DNA of 64,000 bases from Janibacter massiliensis (GCF_900289115.1 NZ_LT985196.1:2343995-2407994); one strand, 5' to 3'; positions 8,899 to 16,119 are shown, counted from the first letter of the stretch. Translations and numbers: made by a program. The notes: generated from the sequence alone by a model not told the origin.

Positions 8899-9048
8899 CT
8901 ACCCCCGGGAGCGTGGCCTGGGCTGGCAGCGTGGGCACCAGAACGAGCTGCGGTTCATGAATGCGCTGCGGCGGATCGGCGTGCCGCACCGGGAGCAGGG
9001 CCGGCCCTCCTGCCCGTACGCGTCGAGCCGCCGGTCGAAGTAGCCCTA
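8899..9048 (-). pseudogene. mutM: Displaced original 3' end of mutM (zinc-finger fragment)
   Basis: On the minus strand this encodes only the last part of an Fpg/MutM glycosylase: [16 protein letters not shown], a [10 protein letters not shown] block, FMNRSS and a final CPRCQPRPR, ending at a TAG (8899-8901). The Cys-x2-Cys-x16-Cys-x2-Cys zinc finger is intact. No start exists, and reading upstream meets an in-frame stop within a few codons. The sequence looks like the typical actinobacterial MutM C-terminus that should follow NGQSG in the living gene at 30598. The simplest reading is the host's own 3' end, pushed aside by integration. The junction is at about 9047-9048, in the Gly codon. Confidence 0.8.
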
Positions 9049-9215
9049 CTTCCCACGATAGATACATTGAAAAACTGGGAGTCTCTGATGGAGACGTTTC
9101 CGCTGGTCAGAGGCCACTTCGCCGCGAAATAACGTGCCATGACGTGTGCTGCCTACACACCAGAGTACGACCTCACGACTTCAACATACCAACGGCCCGG
9201 TCGAAGGAAGAATCG
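9049..9215. repeat. Left-end sequence of element X (direct-repeat partner of 15257-15430)
   Basis: Blocks shared in order and nearly equal spacing with 15257-15430 are ACTTCCCACG at 9050, CGCTGGTCAG at 9101, GACTTCAA at 9177 and GTCGAAGG at 9200. The offsets from the first block are 51, 127 and 150, against 54, 132 and 155 in the other copy. Both copies start right where a mutM 3' fragment ends. The CGCTGGTCAG block resembles the very end of mutM at 30602. Confidence 0.7.
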
Positions 9216-9318
9216 GACATCCGCGACCGTGCGCACAGGACGCCTCCGCCATCGAATATGGGCACTACGTCGCCTACGACGCAGTCCCGGCCTCCCCTTC
9301 TCTTCTCCGCTTGGCGTC

Positions 9319-9614
9319 TCATTCCAGCGGGTGGTCAGTGAAGACCTGGGCGATGGCCGTCACCTGTTCGCGTCTCAGCGGCGGCGCGGCCTCGTTGATC
9401 CTCCGGACGTGCTCGTCGTGCACCGCCGAGCCGAACGCGTAGTCCAGGTTCGAGACCGGGTCAGGTTGTTGATCACCGGGCGTCCGTCGCGGCCGCCCAC
9501 CTTCTCGGTGCGTGCCGCAAGGTCTCCCTGCCTGATTCGTCGCCTTACGGTCTTGGTACTGCAGCCGTGGCGCTCGGCCACAGCGACGACGACCAGCCAT
9601 GCGTCCTCGGACAT
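9319..9614 (-). pseudogene. Frameshifted small helix-turn-helix protein
   Basis: From an ATG at 9614 the minus strand encodes a helix-turn-helix start (VVAVAERHGCSTKTVRRRI, then DGRPVIN). The plausible continuation (NLDYAFGSAVHDEHVRRIN, then APPLRREQ) lies in another frame and ends near 9319. Joining the two needs a frameshift at about 9455-9480. The first half resembles small DNA-binding proteins such as excisionases, which often sit at the ends of integrative elements, but it is too short to name. It is the only recombination-related candidate in element X. The gene looks inactive unless the frameshift is an artefact. Confidence 0.5.
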
Positions 9615-10012
9615 CGGGCCTCCTCAAGATCTCCTGAGCATCCATAGTGGCGTCCGAAAGCCGATGCTCGGCCTCTGGACCCATGATCAAGTGTTTCGAA
9701 ATCCTGCTCTCGGACGAGTCGTTTCAGACACGAAGTTTCGAGACTCGACCATCAGCATGAGCCCGGCAGCCAGGTATCGTCACATCAAGGAGATGATTGT
9801 TGTGATACTTGTGACGTCGCGGCGTGCAACCATGTCTAGCTGGACGTCCACGTCAATCCGGTAGCCTCCAAACGCGCAGGGACACGCGAAGTAGTCGAGC
9901 CGGGGTTCCAGTGCCCGGCAGGGGCGCAGGGGCGTGCCAGATGTCCAGCAAGACCAGTCCTTGTCCGCCGGTGACCCTGTTCAGCTCGAACTCGTCAATT
10001 ATGGGGCTCAGC
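9615..10012. other. Non-coding low-GC stretch near the left end of element X
   Basis: No convincing gene is present between the broken HTH gene and the ATPase stop. The sequence is clearly AT-richer than the rest. It contains an imperfect dyad near 9779-9815, with CGTCACA and TGTGACG arms about 22 nt apart, and a loose repeat of TTTCGA near 9694-9745. A short minus-strand frame ending at 9853 shows no family features. Confidence 0.5.
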
Positions 10013-12472
10013 TCACTTCTGCCTCTCATTCTCCTCGGCATTCGGACTGGTACGCCCGACGCTGCCGATGGCTTCGAACAGCAGGGAGGGCCGGCCGCCG
10101 AGGCTGTTGACGAAGATGGTGGTCACCGACAGAGCCATGGCGACCATGGCCCAGACCGGGTACACCAGGCCGGTGGTGGCTGCTGGGATTCCGATGCCGT
10201 TGAACAGGAATGCCAAGGACACGTTTTGTCGGGTGCGCCGGTAGCTGGCGCGGCTGGTCTGCTGGGCTTCGAGGATCGCCGTGAGGTCGTCGCGGACGAT
10301 GACCACGTCGGCGGATTCGACCGCGATATCGGTCCCGCCGCCCATGGCGATTCCGACGTCGGCCTGCATCAGGGCCGGTGCGTCGTTGATGCCGTCACCG
10401 ACCATGGCCACGCGATTGCCGCCGTCTTGCAGCTCGCGCACCAAAGCGGCTTTCTCTTCGGGCAGGATTCCGGCGCGGATATCCTCGATGCCCACTTCGG
10501 CTGCAACGTGGGCCGCGGCGCGGCCGTTGTCCCCGGTGGCCAGCACCGGGCGGATGCCGGCCTCACGCATGGCCGTAACCGCTTGGACAGCGTCTGGGCG
10601 AATGTCATCGCCCAGGGCGATCACCCCCTGGAGGCGGCCGGCAACGGCGACGGCGACAACGGTGCGGCCAATGCCCTCCAGGCGGGTGACCGCCGACGAC
10701 AAGGGACTCAGGTCGATGCCCTGGTCCCGGAGGAAGGCGGGTCGGCCCACTAGGACGGGGTCTCCCTCGATCGAGGCGCTGACGCCGAAACCGGTGATGG
10801 AGTCAAAATCATCCACCGGCTTCACCGTCAGGCCGCGCTGTTCGGCGGCGGTGACGATGGCACGGGCCAGCGGGTGCTCGGAGGGGTTCTCAGCCGCGGC
10901 GGCGATGGCCAGCAGTTCCGCCTCATTGCCCATCGCCTCGGTTTCACGGACCGTGGGGCGGCCTTCGGTGAGCGTTCCGGTCTTATCGAGCACGATCGTG
11001 CGCACTTGGCCGAAGGTCTGGAATGCTTCGCCCGTGCGCATGATGATGCCCTTATCGGCGGCCTCACCGGCGGCGCGGACGATCGCCAACGGTGCAGCGA
11101 TACCCACCGCGCACGGGTAGCCCATCACCAGGACACCGATGCCGGCGAACACGGCGCGGCGGACGTCCGGCTCTCCGGTGAGAACCCAGCTGCCGGCCAG
11201 CCAACCCAGTAGGGCGAGGGCGGCGACGATGAGTACCGTGGGGGTGTAGACGCGCAGCACCCGGTCCACCAGGTGCAGGATGCCGGGTTTAAGAGCCCGG
11301 GCGTCTTCGACGTGGCGGACCACCTGGGCCAGGAAGCTGTCGGCTCCGGTGCGGGTCACCTCCACCAGCACGGAGCCGGCCCCGTTGATGGACCCGCCGA
11401 TCAGCTCATCGCCGGTTGAGCGTTCGGTTGGCACTGGCTCGCCGGTCACCAGGGACAGATCGACGGTGGTGTGTCCGTCGATGACCTGCCCATCGACGGG
11501 GACCCGGTCGCCGGGACGGACCCGCACAGTGTCCCCGACACTAATCTCGGCTACCGGCACTTCCTCTTCGCGGCCATCGCGTACCAGCCGTGCGGTATCG
11601 GGTTGCAGTTCGAGCAGTTTCCGCACCGCCTGGCTGGAGCGGGTCTTCACCAGCAGCGAGAGCCATTCGGAGAAGATATGGTAGTTGGTCACCAGCACGG
11701 TCACCGCGAAGAACGGTGCGGTCGGATAATCCGGCAGGACTCCCGTCAATCCGATGATGCCGCCGGCAATCCCCGCGAAAGCGCCAACCTCCAGCAACAC
11801 ATGTTGGTTGAGGATGCCGCGCCGGGCCGCCTGATACGCCATCCGCAGGATATGCGGGGCAACACCGAACACCACGGCCAGGGCCAAAGCACCGGTGACC
11901 CACCCGGCTATTAGATCGGTGATCAGCCCGGTTTCCCGGCCGGCGTACGCCAACGCTGCCGGCGCGATGATCGCCAGGGCACCCAGTGCCGCGCGGGCTT
12001 TCCCGGCCGGCAGCAGGATCGCATAGGCGACGGGAACCATCAGCACCACCACCGAAGCCGGCACCAACACTGACCAGATGCCGGAGACTTCCAGGATCAT
12101 CGCGATGGCCGTCAGGCTGGCGGCGACCGCCAGCAGCAGCCTTTTGCCTTCCCGGATCAGGTCCGCTTCCTCGTCCTCAAAGGGGCGCAGCTTCCGTGGG
12201 TCGTACAGGTCATAGCCGATATCGCGCAGCGTCCTCAGGATTTCCTGCGGTTTGATCAGCTTCGGGTCATAATCGATGAGCGCCTGCTCGTGGGTGAGGC
12301 TGACGGCGACCTGATCAACCCCGGCCTGGCGGCCCAGCGCCTTTTCAATGGTGCCGGTACACAACGAGCAGTGCAGCCCGGCGATTCGGGCACGAATCCG
12401 AGCGTGCCCCTCCAGATGGCTGGGCTCCTCATCCCACAACTGCTCGTCCTGGGGTGCGGTCTCCGTGGTCAT
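10013..12472 (-). CDS. P1B-type heavy-metal ATPase with YPC membrane motif
   Basis: This 819-residue pump exports a metal ion, probably copper, using ATP. An N-terminal metal-binding domain carries His-Cys-Ser-Leu-Cys (Cys35, Cys38). A putative actuator motif LVTGEP, the phosphorylation motif DKTGTLTEG (Asp496) and the hinge GDGINDAP are all present, with eight predicted membrane segments. The transmembrane metal motif that is normally Cys-Pro-Cys reads Tyr-Pro-Cys (452-454, GYPCAVG). Its start overlaps the chaperone stop by 1 nt (TAATG), and the operon begins at the SnoaL-like gene. Copper is inferred from the neighbours; the YPC motif leaves specificity open. The protein is intact by all catalytic motifs. 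Confidence 0.9.
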   Translation of the reverse strand: MTTETAPQDEQLWDEEPSHLEGHARIRARIAGLHCSLCTGTIEKALGRQAGVDQVAVSLTHEQALIDYDPKLIKPQEILRTLRDIGYDLYDPRKLRPFEDEEADLIREGKRLLLAVAASLTAIAMILEVSGIWSVLVPASVVVLMVPVAYAILLPAGKARAALGALAIIAPAALAYAGRETGLITDLIAGWVTGALALAVVFGVAPHILRMAYQAARRGILNQHVLLEVGAFAGIAGGIIGLTGVLPDYPTAPFFAVTVLVTNYHIFSEWLSLLVKTRSSQAVRKLLELQPDTARLVRDGREEEVPVAEISVGDTVRVRPGDRVPVDGQVIDGHTTVDLSLVTGEPVPTERSTGDELIGGSINGAGSVLVEVTRTGADSFLAQVVRHVEDARALKPGILHLVDRVLRVYTPTVLIVAALALLGWLAGSWVLTGEPDVRRAVFAGIGVLVMGYPCAVGIAAPLAIVRAAGEAADKGIIMRTGEAFQTFGQVRTIVLDKTGTLTEGRPTVRETEAMGNEAELLAIAAAAENPSEHPLARAIVTAAEQRGLTVKPVDDFDSITGFGVSASIEGDPVLVGRPAFLRDQGIDLSPLSSAVTRLEGIGRTVVAVAVAGRLQGVIALGDDIRPDAVQAVTAMREAGIRPVLATGDNGRAAAHVAAEVGIEDIRAGILPEEKAALVRELQDGGNRVAMVGDGINDAPALMQADVGIAMGGGTDIAVESADVVIVRDDLTAILEAQQTSRASYRRTRQNVSLAFLFNGIGIPAATTGLVYPVWAMVAMALSVTTIFVNSLGGRPSLLFEAIGSVGRTSPNAEENERQK

Positions 12473-12702
12473 TACGCTGATCCTTCAGTGCCGGCGACCT
12501 CGTAGCCGGCGGTCACCACACGTTCTTCGAGTGCTTCACGGTCGGTCACGTCGGCGTCGTACCGAATATTGAGTTCACCGGTGCGGTGATCGGCTGTGGC
12601 CTCGCTGACACCCTCAAGCCGGCGCAGCGCTGTGCCTAACCGCTGCTCACACCCGGTGCAGCTCATTCCCTCAACCTTCAGAGTCACGGTTGTTGTTGCC
12701 AT
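12472..12702 (-). CDS. CopZ-like heavy-metal chaperone
   Basis: This 76-residue heavy-metal-associated (HMA) domain protein carries the binding motif GMSCTGCEQR near its N-terminus and has the usual beta-alpha-beta length. Such proteins bind Cu(I) in the cytoplasm and hand it to a P-type ATPase or to a regulator. I chose the ATG at 12702 over an in-frame GTG 9 nt upstream because an AGGTGAG purine stretch sits at good distance before it. The gene is the middle one of a three-gene operon, and its stop overlaps the ATPase start by 1 nt. The metal is inferred from the operon. Confidence 0.9.
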   Translation of the reverse strand: MATTTVTLKVEGMSCTGCEQRLGTALRRLEGVSEATADHRTGELNIRYDADVTDREALEERVVTAGYEVAGTEGSA

Positions 12703-12723
12703 GGTGCTCACCTCGCACTTTCC

Positions 12724-13113
12724 TCAATTTCGATCCTTGTCCTGCCGAGAACCTGGCAGAACGGTGTAGTGAATGGTTTGGGCCTGGATTCGGCCGTTCC
12801 GGATGAGAAAAGAATCTGCCCCATCCTCGACGCGGCCACCGTTCGCCGCCTGGGCGGTCCACTCCAGTAAAGCGACCTCCCCGGCAAAAACACGGGCCGT
12901 ATAGGTGAATTCGGCCTGCGGCAGCTGCCCGCGCAGCAGCTCGGCCAGTTCGCGGACTCCTTCGTGGCCGCGGTGCGCACCGGCCCCGGTCAGCACCACC
13001 ACGTCGGACGCGTAATTGCGCTCCAGGTCCTCATCCACGGTGCCATGTGCGCCCTGCTGCACGTGTTCGTCGAACACCTTGCCAGTACCCCGGGCCGTCA
13101 GTTCGTCTGCCAT
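12724..13113 (-). CDS. SnoaL-like (NTF2-fold) protein in the copper operon
   Basis: This 129-residue protein has the SnoaL/NTF2-fold pattern: a helical start, YASDVVVLTG, GHEGVREL and beta strands ending in SFLIRNGRIQ. Family members include isomerases, hydrolases and proteins of unknown function. It is the first gene of the operon with CopZ and the YPC ATPase. Its ATG (13111-13113) falls almost at the predicted transcription start of the MerR-type promoter at 13120-13151, so the mRNA may be leaderless. There is no Cys and few His, so it is not an obvious metal binder. Its role in metal resistance is unknown. Confidence 0.75.
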   Translation of the reverse strand: MADELTARGTGKVFDEHVQQGAHGTVDEDLERNYASDVVVLTGAGAHRGHEGVRELAELLRGQLPQAEFTYTARVFAGEVALLEWTAQAANGGRVEDGADSFLIRNGRIQAQTIHYTVLPGSRQDKDRN

Positions 13114-13119
13114 GGAACC

Positions 13120-13151
13120 ACACTAGACCTTCCACTCGACTGGAAGGTCAA
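13120..13151 (-). promoter_or_regulatory. MerR/CueR-type promoter with dyad operator
   Basis: Read on the minus strand, TTGACC (13146-13151) and a -10 element TAGTGT/CTAGTG (13120-13126) are separated by 19-20 nt, the overlong spacer typical of MerR-family promoters. A perfect dyad lies between them: ACCTTCCA (13127-13134), 6 nt, TGGAAGGT (13141-13148). This matches the general form of CueR operators. It should drive the SnoaL-CopZ-ATPase operon under the regulator at 13574-14002. Confidence 0.75.
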
Positions 13152-13182
13152 GTGAGCAGCCACGGGATAGTGCCCGCTGCGG

Positions 13183-13205
13183 TTGACGTTCCAGCGGAGG
13201 AAGGT
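13183..13205 (+). promoter_or_regulatory. Possible second MerR-family site upstream of the four-helix gene
   Basis: TTGACG (13183-13188) overlaps an imperfect dyad of ACGTTCC (13186-13192), 6 nt, and GGAAGGT (13199-13205). The half-sites resemble those at 13127-13148 but the spacing is shorter and no good -10 follows. It could allow the same regulator to control the plus-strand gene at 13251. Confidence 0.35.
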
Positions 13206-13250
13206 CCACGATGAGAAGACTGGTGGCTACTCGGAAAAGAAGTACCCCAA

Positions 13251-13577
13251 ATGCCCATGATCGAGGACCAGACCAAACACCTCATCGACACCCTCAGCGA
13301 CTGTCTGGCCAAGTGCGAGGCCTGCGCCCAGGACTGCGCCGACCAGGGCAACAAGGACCTGGCCAGCTGCATCAAGCTCTGCACTGATTGCGCGGACCTG
13401 TGCCGGGCCTGCATTCCGTTACTGGCCCGCGGCAGCCAGTTCTCCGCCGAGTTGTGCCGGGTATGCGCCGTCGCCTGCGAGCAGTGCGCCCAGGAATGCG
13501 AACGCACCGGCATGGACGAGTGCGCTGAAGCCTGCCGCAAGGCCGCCGACGCCTGCCGTCAGATGGACGGAGTCTAG
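13251..13577 (+). CDS. Four-helix bundle Cys-rich copper-binding protein (DUF326/Csp-like)
   Basis: This 108-residue helical protein has at least 16 Cys, spaced about every three to four residues along helices (for example CLAKCEACAQDC, CTDCADLCRAC, CRVCAVACEQCAQEC). This is the pattern of DUF326 and copper storage (Csp) proteins, which line a four-helix bundle with Cys thiolates to hold many Cu(I) ions. No signal peptide is seen, so it would act in the cytoplasm. It converges with the CueR-like gene, overlapping it by 4 bp. The start could be the ATG at 13251 or the one at 13257. Confidence 0.88.
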   Translation: MPMIEDQTKHLIDTLSDCLAKCEACAQDCADQGNKDLASCIKLCTDCADLCRACIPLLARGSQFSAELCRVCAVACEQCAQECERTGMDECAEACRKAADACRQMDGV

Positions 13578-14002
13578 CCGCGATGGTCTGAGGCGGGCCC
13601 GCTCTTCTGTCGCACATGCTCAATCAACCGGCAGGTGCAGTAGTCATCGGCCGTGGGGAGCCGGTCCGCCTCTGAGACGATCTCCGTCAACTGTTTCTGG
13701 AGCACCACGAGCTCACGTATGCGTTGTCCGATTCCCTCCAGTTGGGATTCTAGGACGCCGCGCACATAGGCACACGGGACCTCGTTGCGCTCACGAAAAG
13801 CCAGGATCTCCCTCACCTCGTCCAGACTAAACCCCAGCCGCTGGGCGCTGCGGATAAATGTCAACCGATCGATGAAGGACTCGTCGTAGTCCCGGTATCC
13901 GGACGTGGTACGCCCCGGTTCGGCCAGAACCCCAATGGACTCGTAGTACCGGAGCGCCTTGGTGGTCACGCCAGACAACTGAGCTAGTTCGCCGATCTTC
14001 AT
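13574..14002 (-). CDS. MerR-family metal-responsive regulator (CueR-like)
   Basis: This 142-residue protein begins with a winged helix (MKIGELAQLSGVTTKALRYY, then GYRDYD) followed by the dimerisation helix. Metal-ligand candidates are Cys in EVPCAYV and a C-terminal DDYCTCRLIEH. MerR proteins bend a promoter with an overlong spacer and switch it on when metal binds. The nearby perfect dyad at 13127-13148 is the obvious target, so copper or a related soft metal is likely, but the exact metal cannot be read from sequence. The start follows an AGGAGG-like site 8 nt upstream. Confidence 0.88.
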   Translation of the reverse strand: MKIGELAQLSGVTTKALRYYESIGVLAEPGRTTSGYRDYDESFIDRLTFIRSAQRLGFSLDEVREILAFRERNEVPCAYVRGVLESQLEGIGQRIRELVVLQKQLTEIVSEADRLPTADDYCTCRLIEHVRQKSGPASDHRG

Positions 14003-14020
14003 GGAACCTCCTGCCAGGAC

Positions 14021-14048
14021 ATTATAGCCGAGGGTAAAGTTAATCCAA
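14021..14048 (-). promoter_or_regulatory. Promoter of the CueR-like gene
   Basis: On the minus strand TTGGAT (14043-14048) and TATAAT (14021-14026) are separated by 16 nt. The -10 is a full consensus match and lies 18 nt before the ATG at 14002, leaving room for the Shine-Dalgarno site. Confidence 0.6.
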
Positions 14049-14097
14049 ACAGCCTGCTGGCATCGCCAGCGGCGAGGCTGCTGAATGCAGTTTCAGA

Positions 14098-14496
14098 TCA
14101 GCAGAGCACTACCGCGGCGCGTGCCACACGCGCTCCAGAGGAAGGTCCGCGACGTAGCCGTCTATCGGCAACAGTCGAAGGAGCACCAGCCGACGGCCCT
14201 TTTCTAAACCCGATCGGCTCCGCCCTTAGCCTGGTCGGTGGCGTGGTTGGAATCCATGGGCAGCAATCGTGGCCGGTGCGGTCGCCGCAGGCTCGGCGGG
14301 TGGCGATGAGCACGATGAGCGCCACGAACGCGATGCCGGTGCCGAGCACCCAGGGGTTGCCGAGGATCCCGCCGACGCCGGCGAGGACGCCGCCGGCGAT
14401 GAGCAGCGGCAGTGCGCAGCAGAGGGCCATGAAGAGCACGGCCCCTGGCCCGAGCGGCAGGCCGCTGCTGGCTCGGGCGTCGCGTCTGGTTGTCAT
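14098..14496 (-). CDS. Small two-span membrane protein next to a MerR remnant
   Basis: The first 80 residues contain two hydrophobic spans (LGPGAVLFMALCCALPLLIA and a second around residues 44-62) with a Cys-Cys pair in the first. A short CGDRTGHDCCP tail follows. Small Cys-containing membrane proteins of this kind accompany MerR regulators in mercury and copper loci, and transport or metal handling is plausible. The C-terminal 50 residues are basic and low-complexity and may be read-through past a lost stop. The truncated merR diverges 55 bp away, which suggests that a deletion removed their shared promoter region. The function is not established. Confidence 0.5.
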   Translation of the reverse strand: MTTRRDARASSGLPLGPGAVLFMALCCALPLLIAGGVLAGVGGILGNPWVLGTGIAFVALIVLIATRRACGDRTGHDCCPWIPTTPPTRLRAEPIGFRKGPSAGAPSTVADRRLRRGPSSGARVARAAVVLC

Positions 14497-14551
14497 GGGT
14501 GTTCTCGTTTCATTCGGGTTCGGCTCAGCAGCAGCGGTGGCAGCCGCCGGC

Positions 14552-14770
14552 CTCATGCTCGCCCAGATCCGGCAGATCGTGGACATCCGCGACGCCGGCC
14601 ACGCCCCGTGCGACCACGGGCGCGAGCTGCTCGACGCGCGCCTGCGCGACATCGAGCAGCAGATCGCGCAGCTCTCCGCCCTGCGCGACACCATCGCCGG
14701 CCTCCGGGACGACGCGGCGCAACCCGAGCCCGAGACGTGCAGCGCGGGCCAGGTCTGCCGGTACGTGTAG
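14552..14770 (+). pseudogene. Truncated MerR-family regulator (C-terminal part only)
   Basis: The reading frame from about 14552 encodes the C-terminal half of a MerR protein: LAQIRQIVDIRDAGHAPCDH, ELLDARLRDIEQQIAQ and a final CSAGQVCRYV. The Cys of HAPCDH and the two terminal Cys would be ligands. The entire DNA-binding winged helix (about 70 residues) is missing, and sequence upstream in frame has no family features. It cannot act as a repressor or activator. Its usual partner, a small membrane protein, remains divergently oriented at 14098-14496. Confidence 0.7.
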
Positions 14771-15121
14771 ACATGAGAGCCGTTCGTCCGCGGCGCTGAC
14801 AGACCCCATGTCTACGGCTTAAGACGATCTGCAGTGGCACACCGAGGCCGCTTAGGGAAAGCCGCAGGCACGACGGCCAGACGGTGCGTTCTGGCATCGG
14901 CACCTCGGCTGAGCCTACCAATCAGCGCGGTCGCAGGGCATCAGAATCGGCAGCTTCGGAAGGGCCGGATCCACTACCTTGGCGAGCGCGCTGGGCGGCC
15001 TGCTGTCCGACATCCGCACCGGTGGCGCTCGCGACACATTGACGAACTGCGGGTCGAGGCAATGCTCTCATACGTGAGGGCTGCCCGCCCGTTCGTGATC
15101 GCATCGAGCACGACCGCTCAC
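14771..15121. other. Non-coding right part of element X
   Basis: I see no convincing gene here on either strand. Frames that stay open show no start site, domain or codon bias. The stretch separates the truncated merR from the decayed mutM 3' module. Confidence 0.5.
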
Positions 15122-15256
15122 CGAGCGTTTTTGCTGGCAGACCGGGCAAGAGCGGCTCGAGCGGCTCGTGAACTTCTCCCGCACGATCGCCGTTCCGCAG
15201 CGCCTGCAGGGGTGCCCGGCGAGCCCATAGACAGCTCGAAAGGGGCCTCTCGAACC
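15122..15256 (-). pseudogene. mutM: Decayed element-borne mutM 3' module (element X right end)
   Basis: On the minus strand this region matches residues 237-280 of the living mutM almost codon for codon (PFRAVYGLAG, CRRCGTAIVREKF, CPVCQQKR). It carries changes that would be harmful or free: the conserved Met-Asn is now Thr-Ser, and the stop codon is lost. It matches the current mutM end much better than the host-type end at 8899-9048. It begins at GGTTC (15252-15256), the same point where the living gene switches from host to element sequence. It reads as the attachment-end copy of element X, displaced when element Y inserted. Confidence 0.8.
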
Positions 15257-15430
15257 AGACTTCCCACGTTAGTCTACGTTGAAGTTCAGACGCGTTCGCA
15301 GGAGCGTGTTTTCGCTGGTCAGATGTTGGTTTGAGCCCAAATGGGCATCACGGTAACGCACCTTCCCCACCTCTCAGAATACGTCCGCTCGACTTCAATG
15401 GGGATGGGGCCCAGTCGAAGGTAGAGTCTG
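15257..15430. repeat. Left-end sequence of element Y (partner of 9049-9215)
   Basis: The ordered blocks shared with 9049-9215 are ACTTCCCACG at 15259, CGCTGGTCAG at 15313, GACTTCAA at 15391 and GTCGAAGG at 15414. The sequence abuts the decayed mutM module, just as the element X end abuts the host's mutM fragment. No gene lies in it. Confidence 0.7.
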
Positions 15431-15688
15431 TCTGCCAGACCAGCGTCTACTGTGTCGCCAGAGCCGCCGGGTCTGATGCGACTGCATCGGGGAACCGCGT
15501 TGCTGGGTCCTCCTCCGGGTGGGTTGACCTACTCGCCGACGCCCACCGAAACGGGTCGGGCCGACCGGACTGGCTCAGCTCGGCGGCTACCCGCTGCCGT
15601 GAGGTTCGCTAACTTCACGCAGGTGTGAGTGATCCTTGCGGACGAGGCTCGCGGTCGGATTGGGAGACTGGTCGGCGGGCTGTCGCAT
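15431..15688. other. Non-coding left part of element Y
   Basis: No supported gene, repeat or promoter is seen between the left-end sequence and the MerR gene stop. Confidence 0.4.
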
Positions 15689-16096
15689 TCACGCGTCTTC
15701 GATGATCGAGCAGACGGGCGATGCAGGCTCGCAGGCTCGCTCGTCGGCGGCCCGCCGGGTGTCGACGAGGGTCTTCCGCAGCGCTATGAGGTCATCGACT
15801 GCGGTGTCGACCTCCTCGATGCGGGCGTCGAGCAGGTCCCGGACGGCGTCGCAGGGAGGGGTCCCGCCGTGGCGGATCTCGAGCACTTCTCGGACGTCAT
15901 CGAGGTGGAGTCCGAGAGCGCGGGCTCTGCGGATGAACGTCAGCAGTTCTACATCAGCAGGCGTGTAGAGGCGGTATCCGGCCGTGCTGCGTGCCACTTC
16001 GGGGAGCAGGCCCTTGGCCTCGTACACGCGGACGGGCTTGCGCGTGACCCCTGCGGCCCTGGCCGCCTGGCCGATCGTCATCTCCAGGACTGCCAT
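15689..16096 (-). CDS. MerR-family regulator
   Basis: This 135-residue protein has a MerR winged helix (MTIGQAARAAGVTRKPVRVY, then GYRLYTPAD) and a dimerisation helix. Candidate metal ligands are Cys in TPPCDAV and the pair in ACEPASPVC near the end. The start at 16096 is preceded by a GAGGAGG-type ribosome site. It diverges from the 50-residue Cys-rich gene, and an overlong-spacer promoter with a dyad lies between them, so this protein probably controls that gene. The metal is unknown. Confidence 0.85.
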   Translation of the reverse strand: MAVLEMTIGQAARAAGVTRKPVRVYEAKGLLPEVARSTAGYRLYTPADVELLTFIRRARALGLHLDDVREVLEIRHGGTPPCDAVRDLLDARIEEVDTAVDDLIALRKTLVDTRRAADERACEPASPVCSIIEDA

Positions 16097-16119
16097 GATC
16101 TTCCTCCTCGGCATCATTG

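Larger units (their letters stand above)
9049..15256. mobile_element. Element X: older integrated metal-resistance element at mutM
   Basis: The left boundary is the displaced mutM end at 8899-9048. The right end carries a second, decayed mutM 3' module (15122-15256), followed by the left end of element Y. The content is a broken small HTH gene, a copper-type P-ATPase operon, a four-helix Cys-rich protein, a CueR-like regulator, a small membrane protein and a truncated MerR. Base composition is visibly less GC-rich than the flanking chromosome, especially at 9.05-10 kb and 13-14 kb. No integrase, transposase or terminal inverted repeats are seen, so the boundaries rest on the mutM fragments and on the left-end similarity to element Y. 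Confidence 0.65.

Noticed and set aside
8899-9048. Zinc-finger fragment as part of a separate Nei-type glycosylase gene
   Set aside because: Considered, but the sequence fits directly after NGQSG of the resident mutM and ends at the same break point as the other copies; a displaced mutM end explains more. A search against relatives would settle it.
9779-9815. Imperfect dyad in the AT-rich stretch as an origin or attachment site
   Set aside because: The arms are short and far apart, and no other copy was seen, so no role is claimed.
9853-10041. Short minus-strand frame beside the ATPase stop
   Set aside because: No domain or start signal, and it overlaps the ATPase end in another frame.
14834-15334. 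Plus-strand frame over the right end of element X
   Set aside because: It runs across the decayed mutM module and has no ribosome site or domain.
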